Of a stretch of 64,000 nt of DNA, positions 17,179 to 26,222 are shown piece by piece. Source of the DNA: Brevibacillus laterosporus (lineage in GTDB: Bacteria; Bacillota; Bacilli; Brevibacillales; Brevibacillaceae). The position numbers were made by a program, and so were the translations under genes. How positions within the stretch are numbered: position 1 is the stretch's first letter; each line of letters starts with the position of its first letter. The notes beneath the pieces were generated by a model. It ran no database searches, had not been told where the DNA came from, and was given only the letters and a program-made list of their open reading frames with translations. The stretch covers positions 62,001-126,000 of the forward strand of contig NZ_JAUKFY010000002.1 in NCBI RefSeq assembly GCF_030489605.1, given 5' to 3'.

Positions 17179-20100
17179 TTGACCGTTACGAATGAATACT
17201 ATCCGCTTTCGCATCCCCAAAAACGAATCTGGTACATAGAAAAAACTTATCCTCACACCTCCATGTACAATATCGGGGGAATCGTTCAAATGAATGGCTC
17301 TGTTGATATTGCTTGTCTTACTCAGGCTATCAAGATTTTTATAAAAAAGCATGATGGGTTAAGGCTGCATATGCATGAAAATGAGAGTGATGTAAATCAA
17401 TACATTGTAGAGCTGGATGATATTGAAGTACCTTTCTATGATTTTAGTCATTCGGAGCATGCCGAAGAAGAGGTGCTGAAATGGGCTGATACTGAGTTTA
17501 AACAGCCCTTTGTTCTAGTTGATCGTCCGTTATTTTCTTTTGCTACTTTTCGAGCTCATGAGAAATATACTGGATATTTTGTTAAGTTACATCATATTAT
17601 TGCTGATGGCTGGTCTATCAATATTATGACAAATCAAATCAGCAGTATTTATCTAAAAATAAAAAATGGTCAAGATTTATCGGAAGAGGTTGAGTACTCA
17701 TACGTAGATTTTTTGCAGCAAGAGGACAAGTATTTAACTTCCTCACGTTTTGAAAAGAATAAGAAATATTGGAATGAAAAATTCCATTCGCTCCCCGACA
17801 GCTTTTTGAATAAAAGCTCAGATCAGGTAGAAGGAAAGAGAAAGAGTATTGAGCTTGATCAAGACCTGTCAGCTCGTATAAATACGTTTGCTGCTAGTCA
17901 TAATCTATCGCTAAATTCCCTGTTTATCATGCTCGTTTTACTCTATCAGTACAAAACGCAACAAAATCATGATCAAATACTCGGCATCCCCGTACTTAAT
18001 CGTTCGGGAAATAAAGAAAAAAATATCTTTGGAATGTTTACGAGCACCATGCCATTTCGCATGGTGCTAGAGGATACGGAGACATTAGTAGGCTTATCTA
18101 AACGGATTCATAATGAAATGCTAAGTAATTTTTTTCATCAAAAATATCCGTATGATCTTTTGATTAGCGACTTGGAGCTGAAGAAAAAAGGCTATGACAG
18201 CCTCTTTCAACTTTGTGTGAATTATTATGGAACAAGACTAGTTAATGAGCTGGAAGGGATTCGTTTAGATAATCTGGAGTTTTATAGCGGGTATCAGGCT
18301 TATTCATTGCAGCTAGTCATAAAAGAATGGTCGAGTAAGAGCAAAATTACCTTATTTTACGATTACAAAACCAGTGATTATACAAATGAAAAAATAGAAG
18401 AAATCCACAATCGACTGATGTACATGCTTGAACAGCTCTTAGAACAACCAGAGAAGTCGATCAAGGAGGTTTCTCTTTTAAGCCTTCAAGAAAAACATGA
18501 TCATTTGTATGGTCGAAATCAAACAGATGCGTTTTATCCAAAAGATAAGCTGATACATCAGCTTTTTGAGGAACAGGTAGCATTAACGCCTGATCGTGTG
18601 GCTGTATGTTTTCAAAATAACACCTTCACCTATCGTCAGTTAAATGAACAAGCCAACAGATTAGCACGCACACTTCGTGCAAAAGGTGCAACGCCAGATC
18701 AATTGGTTGGTATTTATATGAGGCATTCGTATGAGATGATTGTGGGCATCTGGGCGGTTTTAAAAGCAGGAGGGGCATACGTGCCGATCGACCCTGATAT
18801 TCCGCTTGATCGTGTTTCATATATTTTGCAGGATAGTCAGGCCAAGCTTTTATTATCAAATGAAGATGTAAATATTGAAGGCTTCAAGGGAGAGGTTATC
18901 CGTCTTGATGATCCAGAAAACTATTCTTCAGAATCGCAAAACCTTGCAATCCTTAATCAAGTAAGTGACTTGGTGTATGCGATTTATACCTCTGGCTCTA
19001 CAGGAAAACCAAAAGGAACATTGATTGAACACAGAGGATTGGTCAATTACATCCACTGGGCAAAACAAAAGTACATACAAACTCAAGATGAAACCTTCGC
19101 CCTCTATTCTTCCGTAGCCTTTGATTTAACGGTTACTTCTATTTTCGCTCCGCTTTTAAATGGAAATCAGGTGATTGTATATGTCGAGAATGGCTCTGAA
19201 TTTGTACTAGATACAATACTTCGCGAGAATCGTGTCAATATTCTTAAACTCACACCAGCACATCTTGCTTTAATTAGCAGCAGGGATAATCACAATTCCG
19301 TCATCAAACGGCTTATCGTTGGTGGAGAAGACCTGAAGGCAACACTTGCTGCTAAAACCTACGAAAGCTTCAGCGGAGATATCTGCATTTACAATGAGTA
19401 CGGTCCGACAGAAACAGTAGTGGGTTGCATGATCTATGAATATAATCCGCAGATAGATCGAATGGGTTCGGTGCCAATTGGTCGTCCAATCCATAACGTA
19501 CAAATCTACCTGCTCAATGATGATTTACAGCCTGTACCTGATGGTGTTACAGGAGAGTTGTATATTTCTGGTGATGGAGTTGCTAGAGGATATTTGGCTA
19601 GAGAGGATTTAATGAAGGAGCGTTTCTTAGACAATCCCTTTAAGCAGGGATATCGTCTGTACAAGACGGGTGACCTTGCCCGAATGCTGCCTTCACAAGA
19701 AATAGAGTATGCAGGAAGAATTGATGATCAGGTAAAGCTAAAAGGATATCGGATTGAATTAGGGGAAATTGAGAACTGCTTAACTAGTTTCGCATCTGTA
19801 AAAGAGGCTGTGGTCATTGATCGATTAGAGGAGAACGGGCATAAATATCTGTGTGCATATTTGATTGCAGATAAAGATATTTCCATCGTTGAGATGCGTT
19901 TAAAGCTAGCAAGCAAGCTCCCTTCCTATATGATTCCAACGTATTTTGTTACGGTTGATAAATTTCCTTTAACCTCAAATGGAAAAATTGACCGCAATCA
20001 GCTTCCCGATCCGCTTGCTACAAATCGTGCTAATCAAGCAGGAAATAAACCGGCAAACGATACAGAAGAAATCGTAATGAAAATCATGAAAGAAGTACTG

Positions 20101-21672
20101 CAGACAAATGAAATTACAGTAGATTCTAATTTCTATTTTCTTGGTGGAGATTCGATAAAAGCGATTCAGGTTGTTAGTAAGTTAAACCAGATGAATCTGT
20201 GTGCAACCGTGAAAGATATCATGACTTTCCCAGTGATACATGAGCTTGCAGCAGCAATTGAACTGAACCAACAGCCTGTGGCTCCCCAAACTGTGATGAG
20301 CGGTACAATTAAACCGACACCAATCACCGCATGGTTTTTCTCACAGAATCTAATTAAACCCGAGCATTGGAATCAATCTGTTCTGCTTCAACTAAAAAAG
20401 ACATTTTCAACGGAACAAATAAGTAAAGTACTCACTAAAATTGTCCATCATCATGATACTTTGCGACTGAACTATGATGGGAAGGCAGAAGTCCTCTACT
20501 ATAATCAGAAGCATTTAGCTAATCCAGTGGATGTTCAAACCGTTAATTTGATGGGAATGCCTATTGATCAACAGCTCGAAAAAATGAAACAAATGGGTGA
20601 GCAGGTGAAAAGCAGTCTAGATCTAGAAGAGGGATTATTGCTAAAGGCAGTATTGTTCCAGTTAGATGAAGGGCAGACAAGGTTGTTGCTCACGGCACAT
20701 CACTTAGTAGTTGATGGGGTTTCGTGGCGGATTTTATTAGAAGATATGGGAGTTCTTTTCGGCTGTATAGAAGAAGGACGTGATTTGCATTTACCAGCAA
20801 AAACTCATTCGTTTCAAAAATGGGCGGAGGAGCTGGAGGCTTATAGTAAAACAGGAGCAGTAAGCTATGAGCAATACTGGAAGAAAGCTCTCGGGGTTCC
20901 GGTATTGCAAAATAAAGCAAAAAATGAAGCAAAGGAATCCTTGCAAAATGGTGAAACACTGCATGCTGAGTTTAGCATAGAGTCAACGGAGCAATTGCTG
21001 CGCAGCGCCAACAGAGCATATCAAACACATGCACATGAGCTCATCATCATGGGAGTATGCTTGGCAATCAAATCCGCAATGAATGAAACAAACATCGTGC
21101 TTGAGCTGGAGGGGCATGGAAGAGAACAGTTGTTTTCTGATCTCGATGTATCGCGTACTATTGGATGGTTTACGTCAATGTATCCCGTCAGATTGCAGCT
21201 CCCTCAGGGGGATATTGCTCAGGTAATAAAAGACCTCAAGGAACAGATCAGAACTGTGCCTAATAAAGGCATCGATTTTGGAGTTCTTACCTATTTGACA
21301 GGTGCTCTTACCCAGCCTTCAGAAAAGCGAATTCGCTTTAACTTTTTGGGCGAGGTGGACAATCAAGTGGACAACCAGTACCTTACTTTAGCACATGAGA
21401 ATACGGGAACAGATATCTCCTTAGAGAATCCAATGACATACCTCATAGAAATTAATGCCATGATCAAAGAGAAAAAATTACATGTTGCTCTTACCTACAA
21501 TCGGAGCAACTATCAGCAAGTAGCCATGAAAGAATTTCTGGATAATATCATCATGAGCACAAACGATATTCTCAAGCATTGCTGTCAGTCAGAAGAGATA
21601 CGAGATTTTACCCCTTCTGATTTTACTACTGTTACTCTCACACAAGATGATCTTGATGATTTATTCGGATAA
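17179..21672 (+). CDS. NRPS: lipo-starter C-A(Asn)-T-E
   Basis: A one-module synthetase of about 1497 residues. The N-terminal condensation domain (1-440; HHIIADG near 140) closely resembles surfactin-type lipo-initiation domains (YPLSHPQKRIWYIEKTYPHT at the start; HQKYPYDLLISDL later), so it should load a fatty acyl group. The A domain (445-950) gives the code DLTKVGEVGK, Asn-like. The carrier motif is LGGDSIKA near 990, the form found before epimerases. The E domain (1040-1480) has HHLVVDG. The tail TPSDFT...DDLDDLFG resembles a donor docking (COM) segment. The product is predicted to be acyl-D-Asn, handed to another synthetase. TTG 17179 is preferred because GGTGAGGGTGA fits it; GTG 17164 is the upstream alternative. 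Confidence 0.92.
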   Translation: MTVTNEYYPLSHPQKRIWYIEKTYPHTSMYNIGGIVQMNGSVDIACLTQAIKIFIKKHDGLRLHMHENESDVNQYIVELDDIEVPFYDFSHSEHAEEEVLKWADTEFKQPFVLVDRPLFSFATFRAHEKYTGYFVKLHHIIADGWSINIMTNQISSIYLKIKNGQDLSEEVEYSYVDFLQQEDKYLTSSRFEKNKKYWNEKFHSLPDSFLNKSSDQVEGKRKSIELDQDLSARINTFAASHNLSLNSLFIMLVLLYQYKTQQNHDQILGIPVLNRSGNKEKNIFGMFTSTMPFRMVLEDTETLVGLSKRIHNEMLSNFFHQKYPYDLLISDLELKKKGYDSLFQLCVNYYGTRLVNELEGIRLDNLEFYSGYQAYSLQLVIKEWSSKSKITLFYDYKTSDYTNEKIEEIHNRLMYMLEQLLEQPEKSIKEVSLLSLQEKHDHLYGRNQTDAFYPKDKLIHQLFEEQVALTPDRVAVCFQNNTFTYRQLNEQANRLARTLRAKGATPDQLVGIYMRHSYEMIVGIWAVLKAGGAYVPIDPDIPLDRVSYILQDSQAKLLLSNEDVNIEGFKGEVIRLDDPENYSSESQNLAILNQVSDLVYAIYTSGSTGKPKGTLIEHRGLVNYIHWAKQKYIQTQDETFALYSSVAFDLTVTSIFAPLLNGNQVIVYVENGSEFVLDTILRENRVNILKLTPAHLALISSRDNHNSVIKRLIVGGEDLKATLAAKTYESFSGDICIYNEYGPTETVVGCMIYEYNPQIDRMGSVPIGRPIHNVQIYLLNDDLQPVPDGVTGELYISGDGVARGYLAREDLMKERFLDNPFKQGYRLYKTGDLARMLPSQEIEYAGRIDDQVKLKGYRIELGEIENCLTSFASVKEAVVIDRLEENGHKYLCAYLIADKDISIVEMRLKLASKLPSYMIPTYFVTVDKFPLTSNGKIDRNQLPDPLATNRANQAGNKPANDTEEIVMKIMKEVLQTNEITVDSNFYFLGGDSIKAIQVVSKLNQMNLCATVKDIMTFPVIHELAAAIELNQQPVAPQTVMSGTIKPTPITAWFFSQNLIKPEHWNQSVLLQLKKTFSTEQISKVLTKIVHHHDTLRLNYDGKAEVLYYNQKHLANPVDVQTVNLMGMPIDQQLEKMKQMGEQVKSSLDLEEGLLLKAVLFQLDEGQTRLLLTAHHLVVDGVSWRILLEDMGVLFGCIEEGRDLHLPAKTHSFQKWAEELEAYSKTGAVSYEQYWKKALGVPVLQNKAKNEAKESLQNGETLHAEFSIESTEQLLRSANRAYQTHAHELIIMGVCLAIKSAMNETNIVLELEGHGREQLFSDLDVSRTIGWFTSMYPVRLQLPQGDIAQVIKDLKEQIRTVPNKGIDFGVLTYLTGALTQPSEKRIRFNFLGEVDNQVDNQYLTLAHENTGTDISLENPMTYLIEINAMIKEKKLHVALTYNRSNYQQVAMKEFLDNIIMSTNDILKHCCQSEEIRDFTPSDFTTVTLTQDDLDDLFG

Positions 21673-21689
21673 GAAAGGAAACGAAACAG

Positions 21690-24600
21690 ATGAACATGAA
21701 AAAATTGTTAAGCTTCCCCATTTTTCTGACATGGGTGCTTTCCTTTATTCTCTTAATGTATCCAGTTACTCAAACCAGTGCAGCTACTCTTTCTCTGTCA
21801 TCACAAAGATTAGAGCAGATTGAGGAGTTCATTACAAAACAAATGAATACGGCTGAAATTCCTGGTCTACAGGTCATCATCGTGGAAAAAGACAAAACCA
21901 TATATCAGAAGGGTTTTGGCTACGCAGATATTCTGAGCAATAAGCCTGTTACAAATGAAACGTTGTTTGAACTGGGATCGAATAGCAAGGCTTTTACCGG
22001 TCTTGCCATCTTAGAATTAGCTGATAAAGGGTTAATTGATTTGAATGACCCGGTAACAAAGTATCTTCCTTGGTTGAATCTTTCCTATAAGGGAAAGATT
22101 CAACCAATTACGATCAGACAATTCCTTTATCATACAAGTGGAGTTCCGGTCAAATCGATAGGTTTTCTTCCAGAAGGTAATGAAGAGGATGCACTTGAAA
22201 AAACGGTGCGAACATTGCTTTCACAGGAACTGAATCGTGAACCTGGTACAAAGTATGAATATGCGACTATCAATTATGATGTGTTAGGATTGGTAATAGA
22301 AAAGGTCTCTAAGCAATCATTTGAAACCTATATCAAACAAAATATCTTACATCCTCTGGAGCTTTCACATACATATGTTGGTGAGCAAAATGCTGATCAG
22401 ACTCAAAAGGCCACAGGCTACAAGATAGGGTTCACGGAGCCTCAACATTACAATCCGCCCAGTTTCCGGGGAAATACGCCAGCAGGCTATCTCATAAGCA
22501 ATGGAGTAGACATGGCTCGGTGGATGAAAATACAAATAGGGGCAACTGGCACAGGTAGTTTTAATCTTGATTTAATAAAAGCATCTCATGAGCCAGATCG
22601 TAAGGTAAAACCTAGCAGTAATGGGTCATCATATGCAGCGGGCTGGGAGGTTTATCAAAGTGGAGACGGTGAGATTTCCCACTCTGGAAGCAATCCAACG
22701 TTTAGCTCGTTTATAGTAATACGTCCAACTGAACAAATCGGAGTAGCTGTATTAGCCAATATGAATAGTAACTATACAGTTAATATCGGGCAGGGCATCA
22801 TGAATATGCTTCTCGATAAAGAGGCACCTCCCATTCATTCCGACCTGAATAAAAAGCTCGACCAGCTGGCTTTTTCCATTATTTGTGTAGTTGCTCCGGT
22901 TTCTTTAGCAATTCTTTTTTTACTAGGCCGTATCTTTCTTGAATTAGGGAAAAAGCAACGAAAGCTTCAAGTGACAAAAAAGAATGTAATTGTAGGCCTA
23001 CCGTTCCATCTGTTGTTGTTATGCATATTTTCGTTAACCATTTTTTATTTGCCGAACCTGCTATTTATGGAATTAACTTGGGAATTTATTAAAGTGTGGA
23101 TTCCAGAGACGATTATGCTGGCTGTATATGGTGTTGCAATAGCATTTGTTCTCTATTTATTTTATTCATTACTTCTCTTGTTCTCTAAAAAAAAACAGGA
23201 AAACATTTATTTTTCCTTGATCGTTCTAAGCATTGTTAGCGGTTTTGGAAACGCCTTTATTATCTTCATTGTAAATGAAGCCTTCGTAAGAACGAATAAT
23301 TTGGTTAACGGTTTATTGTTTTATTTTATCATCGGGATTTTTATGTATGTTGTAAGCCAAAAGATACTTCGTTCACGTCTTGTGACATTAACCAATCAGT
23401 TAGTTTATGAAAAACGGATGGAATTGGTTGAGAAAATGCTTCAAACTAGCTTTAGCAGTTTAGAACAAATAGAGCATGGACGTATTCAGGCTACACTAAA
23501 CAATGATACAGAGGTTATTAGTCGAGCAATCAATATTATTATCACTTGTGTGACTAATCTAATCACTTTAGTGTGTTGCTTTATTTATCTAGGAGTCATG
23601 AATTTTTATGCATTTGTACTTTCCGCTCTGATCATCGGGCTTGTTGCAGCGATCTATTATTTGATTGGGGAGAAGGCAAATAAACTGTGGGAGAAAACAC
23701 GTGATATTCAGAATGTTTTCTTCAAATTTATCAGCGATATGACTAGTGGATTTAAAGAACTGACCTTGCATAGAAGGAAACGTGAAGAATTTCATCTTGC
23801 CGTTCAGGAAAGCTGTGCGGAATATCGGGACAAGCGTGCTGAGGGCGATCTTAAATTTGCCAACGTATTTATTATTGGAGAATTACTGTTTATTATTGTC
23901 ATTGGTTGTGTCGTATTCATCTTTCCTGAGATATTTAAACAAATGGATGTTGATATGCTGCGGAACTATGTTTTTGTTTTCTTGTATATGACCGGCCCTG
24001 TCAATGGTTTATTAAATGGACTCCCCCAAATTGTAATGATTCGTATTAGCTGGAAACGTATCACTAACATGATCCAAGAACTGGCGTTAGCGAAGGACAA
24101 AGAGCAAGATAAGGTGATATTGCCGGAGAACATCAAGCAACCGGTTCGGATGATCGTAACGGATGTTTCATACGATTATAAAGCTCAAGAGGAGCGAGGC
24201 TTTAGCGTTGGCCCGATTAATTTTGAATTTGCATCTGGAGAAATTATTTTTATTACAGGCGGAAATGGAAGTGGTAAGTCGACGCTCGCGAAGCTACTAA
24301 CCGGTCTGTATGCTCCGGTAAAAGGGGAAATTTCTATCAATGGCAGCAAGGTCTCGCATGCTCAATTGAATCAATATTACTCTGCCATTTTTGGCGATTT
24401 TCACTTGTTTGATCGCCTTTATGGAATTGATTTTAAGAAAAGTGAAAAAGAGATTGAGCGTTATCTAGAGGTCTTAGAGCTACAGGATAAGGTGAAAGTG
24501 GAAAATGGGGTTTTCAGTACAACCAAGCTTTCAACGGGACAAAAAAAACGTCTTGCTCTTTTCATTACCTATCTGGAAGATCGGCCCATTTGCCTTTTTG

Positions 24601-24782
24601 ATGAATGGGCTGCTGACCAAGATCCTGAATATCGGCGCTTTTTCTACCAAGTATTATTGCCAGACATGAAGCAAAAAGGGAAATGTATTATTGCCATTAC
24701 ACATGATGATCAATACTTCCACATCGCGGATAAGGTGATTAAGATGGATGCAGGACAAATGAAGCGCCCAGTTAGCGTGTGA
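21690..24782 (+). CDS. Secreted S12-type D-Asn prodrug peptidase fused to ABC exporter
   Basis: A 1030-residue fusion. Residues 1-31 are a signal peptide. Residues 35-380 are a beta-lactamase-fold peptidase with SNSK at 97-100 (nucleophile and Lys), YATINYDVLG as the Tyr motif near 190, and HSGSNP near 340. Residues 390-560 are transmembrane helices, 570-790 an ABC transporter membrane domain, and 800-1030 an ATPase with GGNGSGKST near 857, LSTGQKKR near 946 and Walker B ICLFDE near 968. This matches the ZmaM/XcnG/ClbP family of membrane-bound peptidases that remove acyl-D-Asn from NRPS prodrugs, in the form carrying an ABC half-transporter. It would export and activate the product outside the membrane. 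A BogQ-like D-stereospecific resistance peptidase is the alternative. It starts 17 nt after the acyl-D-Asn NRPS. Confidence 0.88.
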   Translation: MNMKKLLSFPIFLTWVLSFILLMYPVTQTSAATLSLSSQRLEQIEEFITKQMNTAEIPGLQVIIVEKDKTIYQKGFGYADILSNKPVTNETLFELGSNSKAFTGLAILELADKGLIDLNDPVTKYLPWLNLSYKGKIQPITIRQFLYHTSGVPVKSIGFLPEGNEEDALEKTVRTLLSQELNREPGTKYEYATINYDVLGLVIEKVSKQSFETYIKQNILHPLELSHTYVGEQNADQTQKATGYKIGFTEPQHYNPPSFRGNTPAGYLISNGVDMARWMKIQIGATGTGSFNLDLIKASHEPDRKVKPSSNGSSYAAGWEVYQSGDGEISHSGSNPTFSSFIVIRPTEQIGVAVLANMNSNYTVNIGQGIMNMLLDKEAPPIHSDLNKKLDQLAFSIICVVAPVSLAILFLLGRIFLELGKKQRKLQVTKKNVIVGLPFHLLLLCIFSLTIFYLPNLLFMELTWEFIKVWIPETIMLAVYGVAIAFVLYLFYSLLLLFSKKKQENIYFSLIVLSIVSGFGNAFIIFIVNEAFVRTNNLVNGLLFYFIIGIFMYVVSQKILRSRLVTLTNQLVYEKRMELVEKMLQTSFSSLEQIEHGRIQATLNNDTEVISRAINIIITCVTNLITLVCCFIYLGVMNFYAFVLSALIIGLVAAIYYLIGEKANKLWEKTRDIQNVFFKFISDMTSGFKELTLHRRKREEFHLAVQESCAEYRDKRAEGDLKFANVFIIGELLFIIVIGCVVFIFPEIFKQMDVDMLRNYVFVFLYMTGPVNGLLNGLPQIVMIRISWKRITNMIQELALAKDKEQDKVILPENIKQPVRMIVTDVSYDYKAQEERGFSVGPINFEFASGEIIFITGGNGSGKSTLAKLLTGLYAPVKGEISINGSKVSHAQLNQYYSAIFGDFHLFDRLYGIDFKKSEKEIERYLEVLELQDKVKVENGVFSTTKLSTGQKKRLALFITYLEDRPICLFDEWAADQDPEYRRFFYQVLLPDMKQKGKCIIAITHDDQYFHIADKVIKMDAGQMKRPVSV

Positions 24783-24815
24783 GCAGATGATGCATTCGTT
24801 TCGTAATTCATAACA

Positions 24816-24864
24816 AAGAGACTCACTTTTTACTAGTTCAAGCAGAAAGTGAGTCTCTTCCTTT
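24816..24864 (+). terminator. Rho-independent terminator of the NRPS operon
   Basis: Fourteen-base stem AAGAGACTCACTTT / AAAGTGAGTCTCTT with a 16-nt loop, then CCTTT. It lies 33 nt after the last gene of the locus and marks the operon end. Confidence 0.8.
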
Positions 24865-24947
24865 ACAAAATCAGAATAATTATGTACTAGACAACAGGGT
24901 TCATCATCAGGCATCCAGGTATACCTAGGTTAAATCTATAACAGAGA

Positions 24948-25616
24948 TTAGTAGGCTACATTTTTGGAGATAAAACCGACAACCACGTTGCCATTTGCGT
25001 CTTTACTGGAGCCGTAGTACCAAGTCTGATTTTCTCCGACAACGGACACTTCAGCATGAAGAGGGGCTGAACCACGGGCTTTACTTTTAGTTGATGGTGT
25101 TGCATAGAAATAACCTTTATCTGCTTGGATGCTTACTTTTTTTGGGCTAATCACAGTATATTGGGTTAACAGCGTTCTAGAGAGATAGCCTTGCTCAAGG
25201 GAGGCAAAATGAGTTGAACCGCCTTTATCCTTTACCTCATAGCCATACCATAGGGTTGTAGATACAGAAGCAGAGGTTGCTGGAGCACTATAGACAGGTG
25301 CTTGATCGACTGCAACGATGGTTTTTTTCTGGACGACTGGGGCTTTGACAGCAGGCTTCGCGGTTGGAGCAGTGCTTTTACCAGGTGCTTTAGCTTTGGC
25401 AGGTGCTTTAACTTTGGCAGGAGATGTACCTTTGGATGAACTGGAGCTACCACCATTATGGTAATGGTATTCTCCATAAGAAAGGCCCCATTTTTCACAG
25501 TTGGTGCGGCAGGTATGCCCACCGTTCTTGTCTGTACGACCAGGATGTGCTGAGGTTTGTTGGAAAGGAACAGCTAGCATAGCTATAAACAGAAAGAATA
25601 GTAGTGCTTTTTTCAT
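24948..25616 (-). CDS. Secreted YHYH-domain protein with SH3-like C-terminus
   Basis: A 222-residue exported protein with a signal peptide ending ...QQTSA near residue 23. Residues 24-55 hold the YHYH-type motif (HPGRTDKNGGHTC..., GEYHYHNGG) with Cys and His that could bind metal. A Lys/Ala/Pro-rich linker runs over residues 60-105, with repeats of APAKAKAPGK type. Residues 105-222 resemble one or two bacterial SH3-like folds (AVDQAPVYSAPATSASVST, TWYYGSSKDANGN), often cell-wall binding. It is probably surface-associated; its function is unknown. It is convergent with the NRPS operon and not part of it. Start context is AGGAGGA before ATG. Confidence 0.7.
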   Translation of the reverse strand: MKKALLFFLFIAMLAVPFQQTSAHPGRTDKNGGHTCRTNCEKWGLSYGEYHYHNGGSSSSSKGTSPAKVKAPAKAKAPGKSTAPTAKPAVKAPVVQKKTIVAVDQAPVYSAPATSASVSTTLWYGYEVKDKGGSTHFASLEQGYLSRTLLTQYTVISPKKVSIQADKGYFYATPSTKSKARGSAPLHAEVSVVGENQTWYYGSSKDANGNVVVGFISKNVAY

Positions 25617-25726
25617 AGAACATTCCTCCTATAATAATCTCGACTCTATCATAGCATAAATCCAAAAAATGGAAAGTTATGAATTTTTGCTGAAATATTG
25701 CTAGTAAAAATAGAAATGCATACAGC

Positions 25727-25757
25727 AAAAAAGAGAGGGACAGCCCTCCTCTTTTTT
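25727..25757 (-). terminator. Rho-independent terminator, possibly bidirectional
   Basis: AAAAAAGAGAGGG / CCCTCCTCTTTTTT with one bulge, a 4-nt loop and T runs on both strands. It lies just downstream of the 53-residue minus-strand frame. Confidence 0.65.
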
Positions 25758-25791
25758 TGCCGAATGTATCGCAATCATCGGTATTCATTTC

Positions 25792-25953
25792 TTATTTGGT
25801 GCACTCGTAATTCATCTCGTGGTATTCTTTAATTAGTTTTTTTAGAAGGATGCTTTCATAAGTGTTTAGACCTTGCGAATTCTCCAACATAATGAGGGAG
25901 TGAAGGTCGTTCTCTAGCATTAATTTCCTGCGGTCTGTACTCGTTAGTGCCAT
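25792..25953 (-). CDS. Small 53-residue protein, possibly Spo0E-like
   Basis: A short frame not obvious in a length-filtered scan. It reads MALTSTDRRKLMLENDLHSL at the N-terminus and ends EYHEMNYECTK. It is predicted to form two helices. The pattern SILLKKLIKEYHEM loosely resembles the second helix of Spo0E-family aspartyl-phosphate phosphatases, but the SQELD signature is not intact, so this is tentative. AAAGGAG lies about 14 nt upstream of the ATG, and a terminator follows the stop. Both support a real gene. Confidence 0.45.
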   Translation of the reverse strand: MALTSTDRRKLMLENDLHSLIMLENSQGLNTYESILLKKLIKEYHEMNYECTK

Positions 25954-26222
25954 GGGGGTCTTCCCAACTCCTTTATTGTTAGATTGGTAATAAGTATATC
26001 GTTATTTCACGTTATGGTAAAACATGGTAAACAGCAACCTCTCTTGATAATATAGCTTCTCATGGTCTGAGCGAAGCTGACTTAACCTATCCCTACAATT
26101 GCGCCAGTATAATGCTAAATACAGCCAAATACGGCTCTTTGGGTAGAAATATGAGAAGCAGGTATGATTTTTGTAATCATGGATTTCATCTAATTAAAGA
26201 AGGTATTTAGGAGGAGTTACAC

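Noticed and set aside
25232-25522. Repetitive Lys/Leu/His-rich minus-strand frame
   Set aside because: It is a shifted-frame shadow of the Lys/Ala/Pro linker in the secreted YHYH protein.
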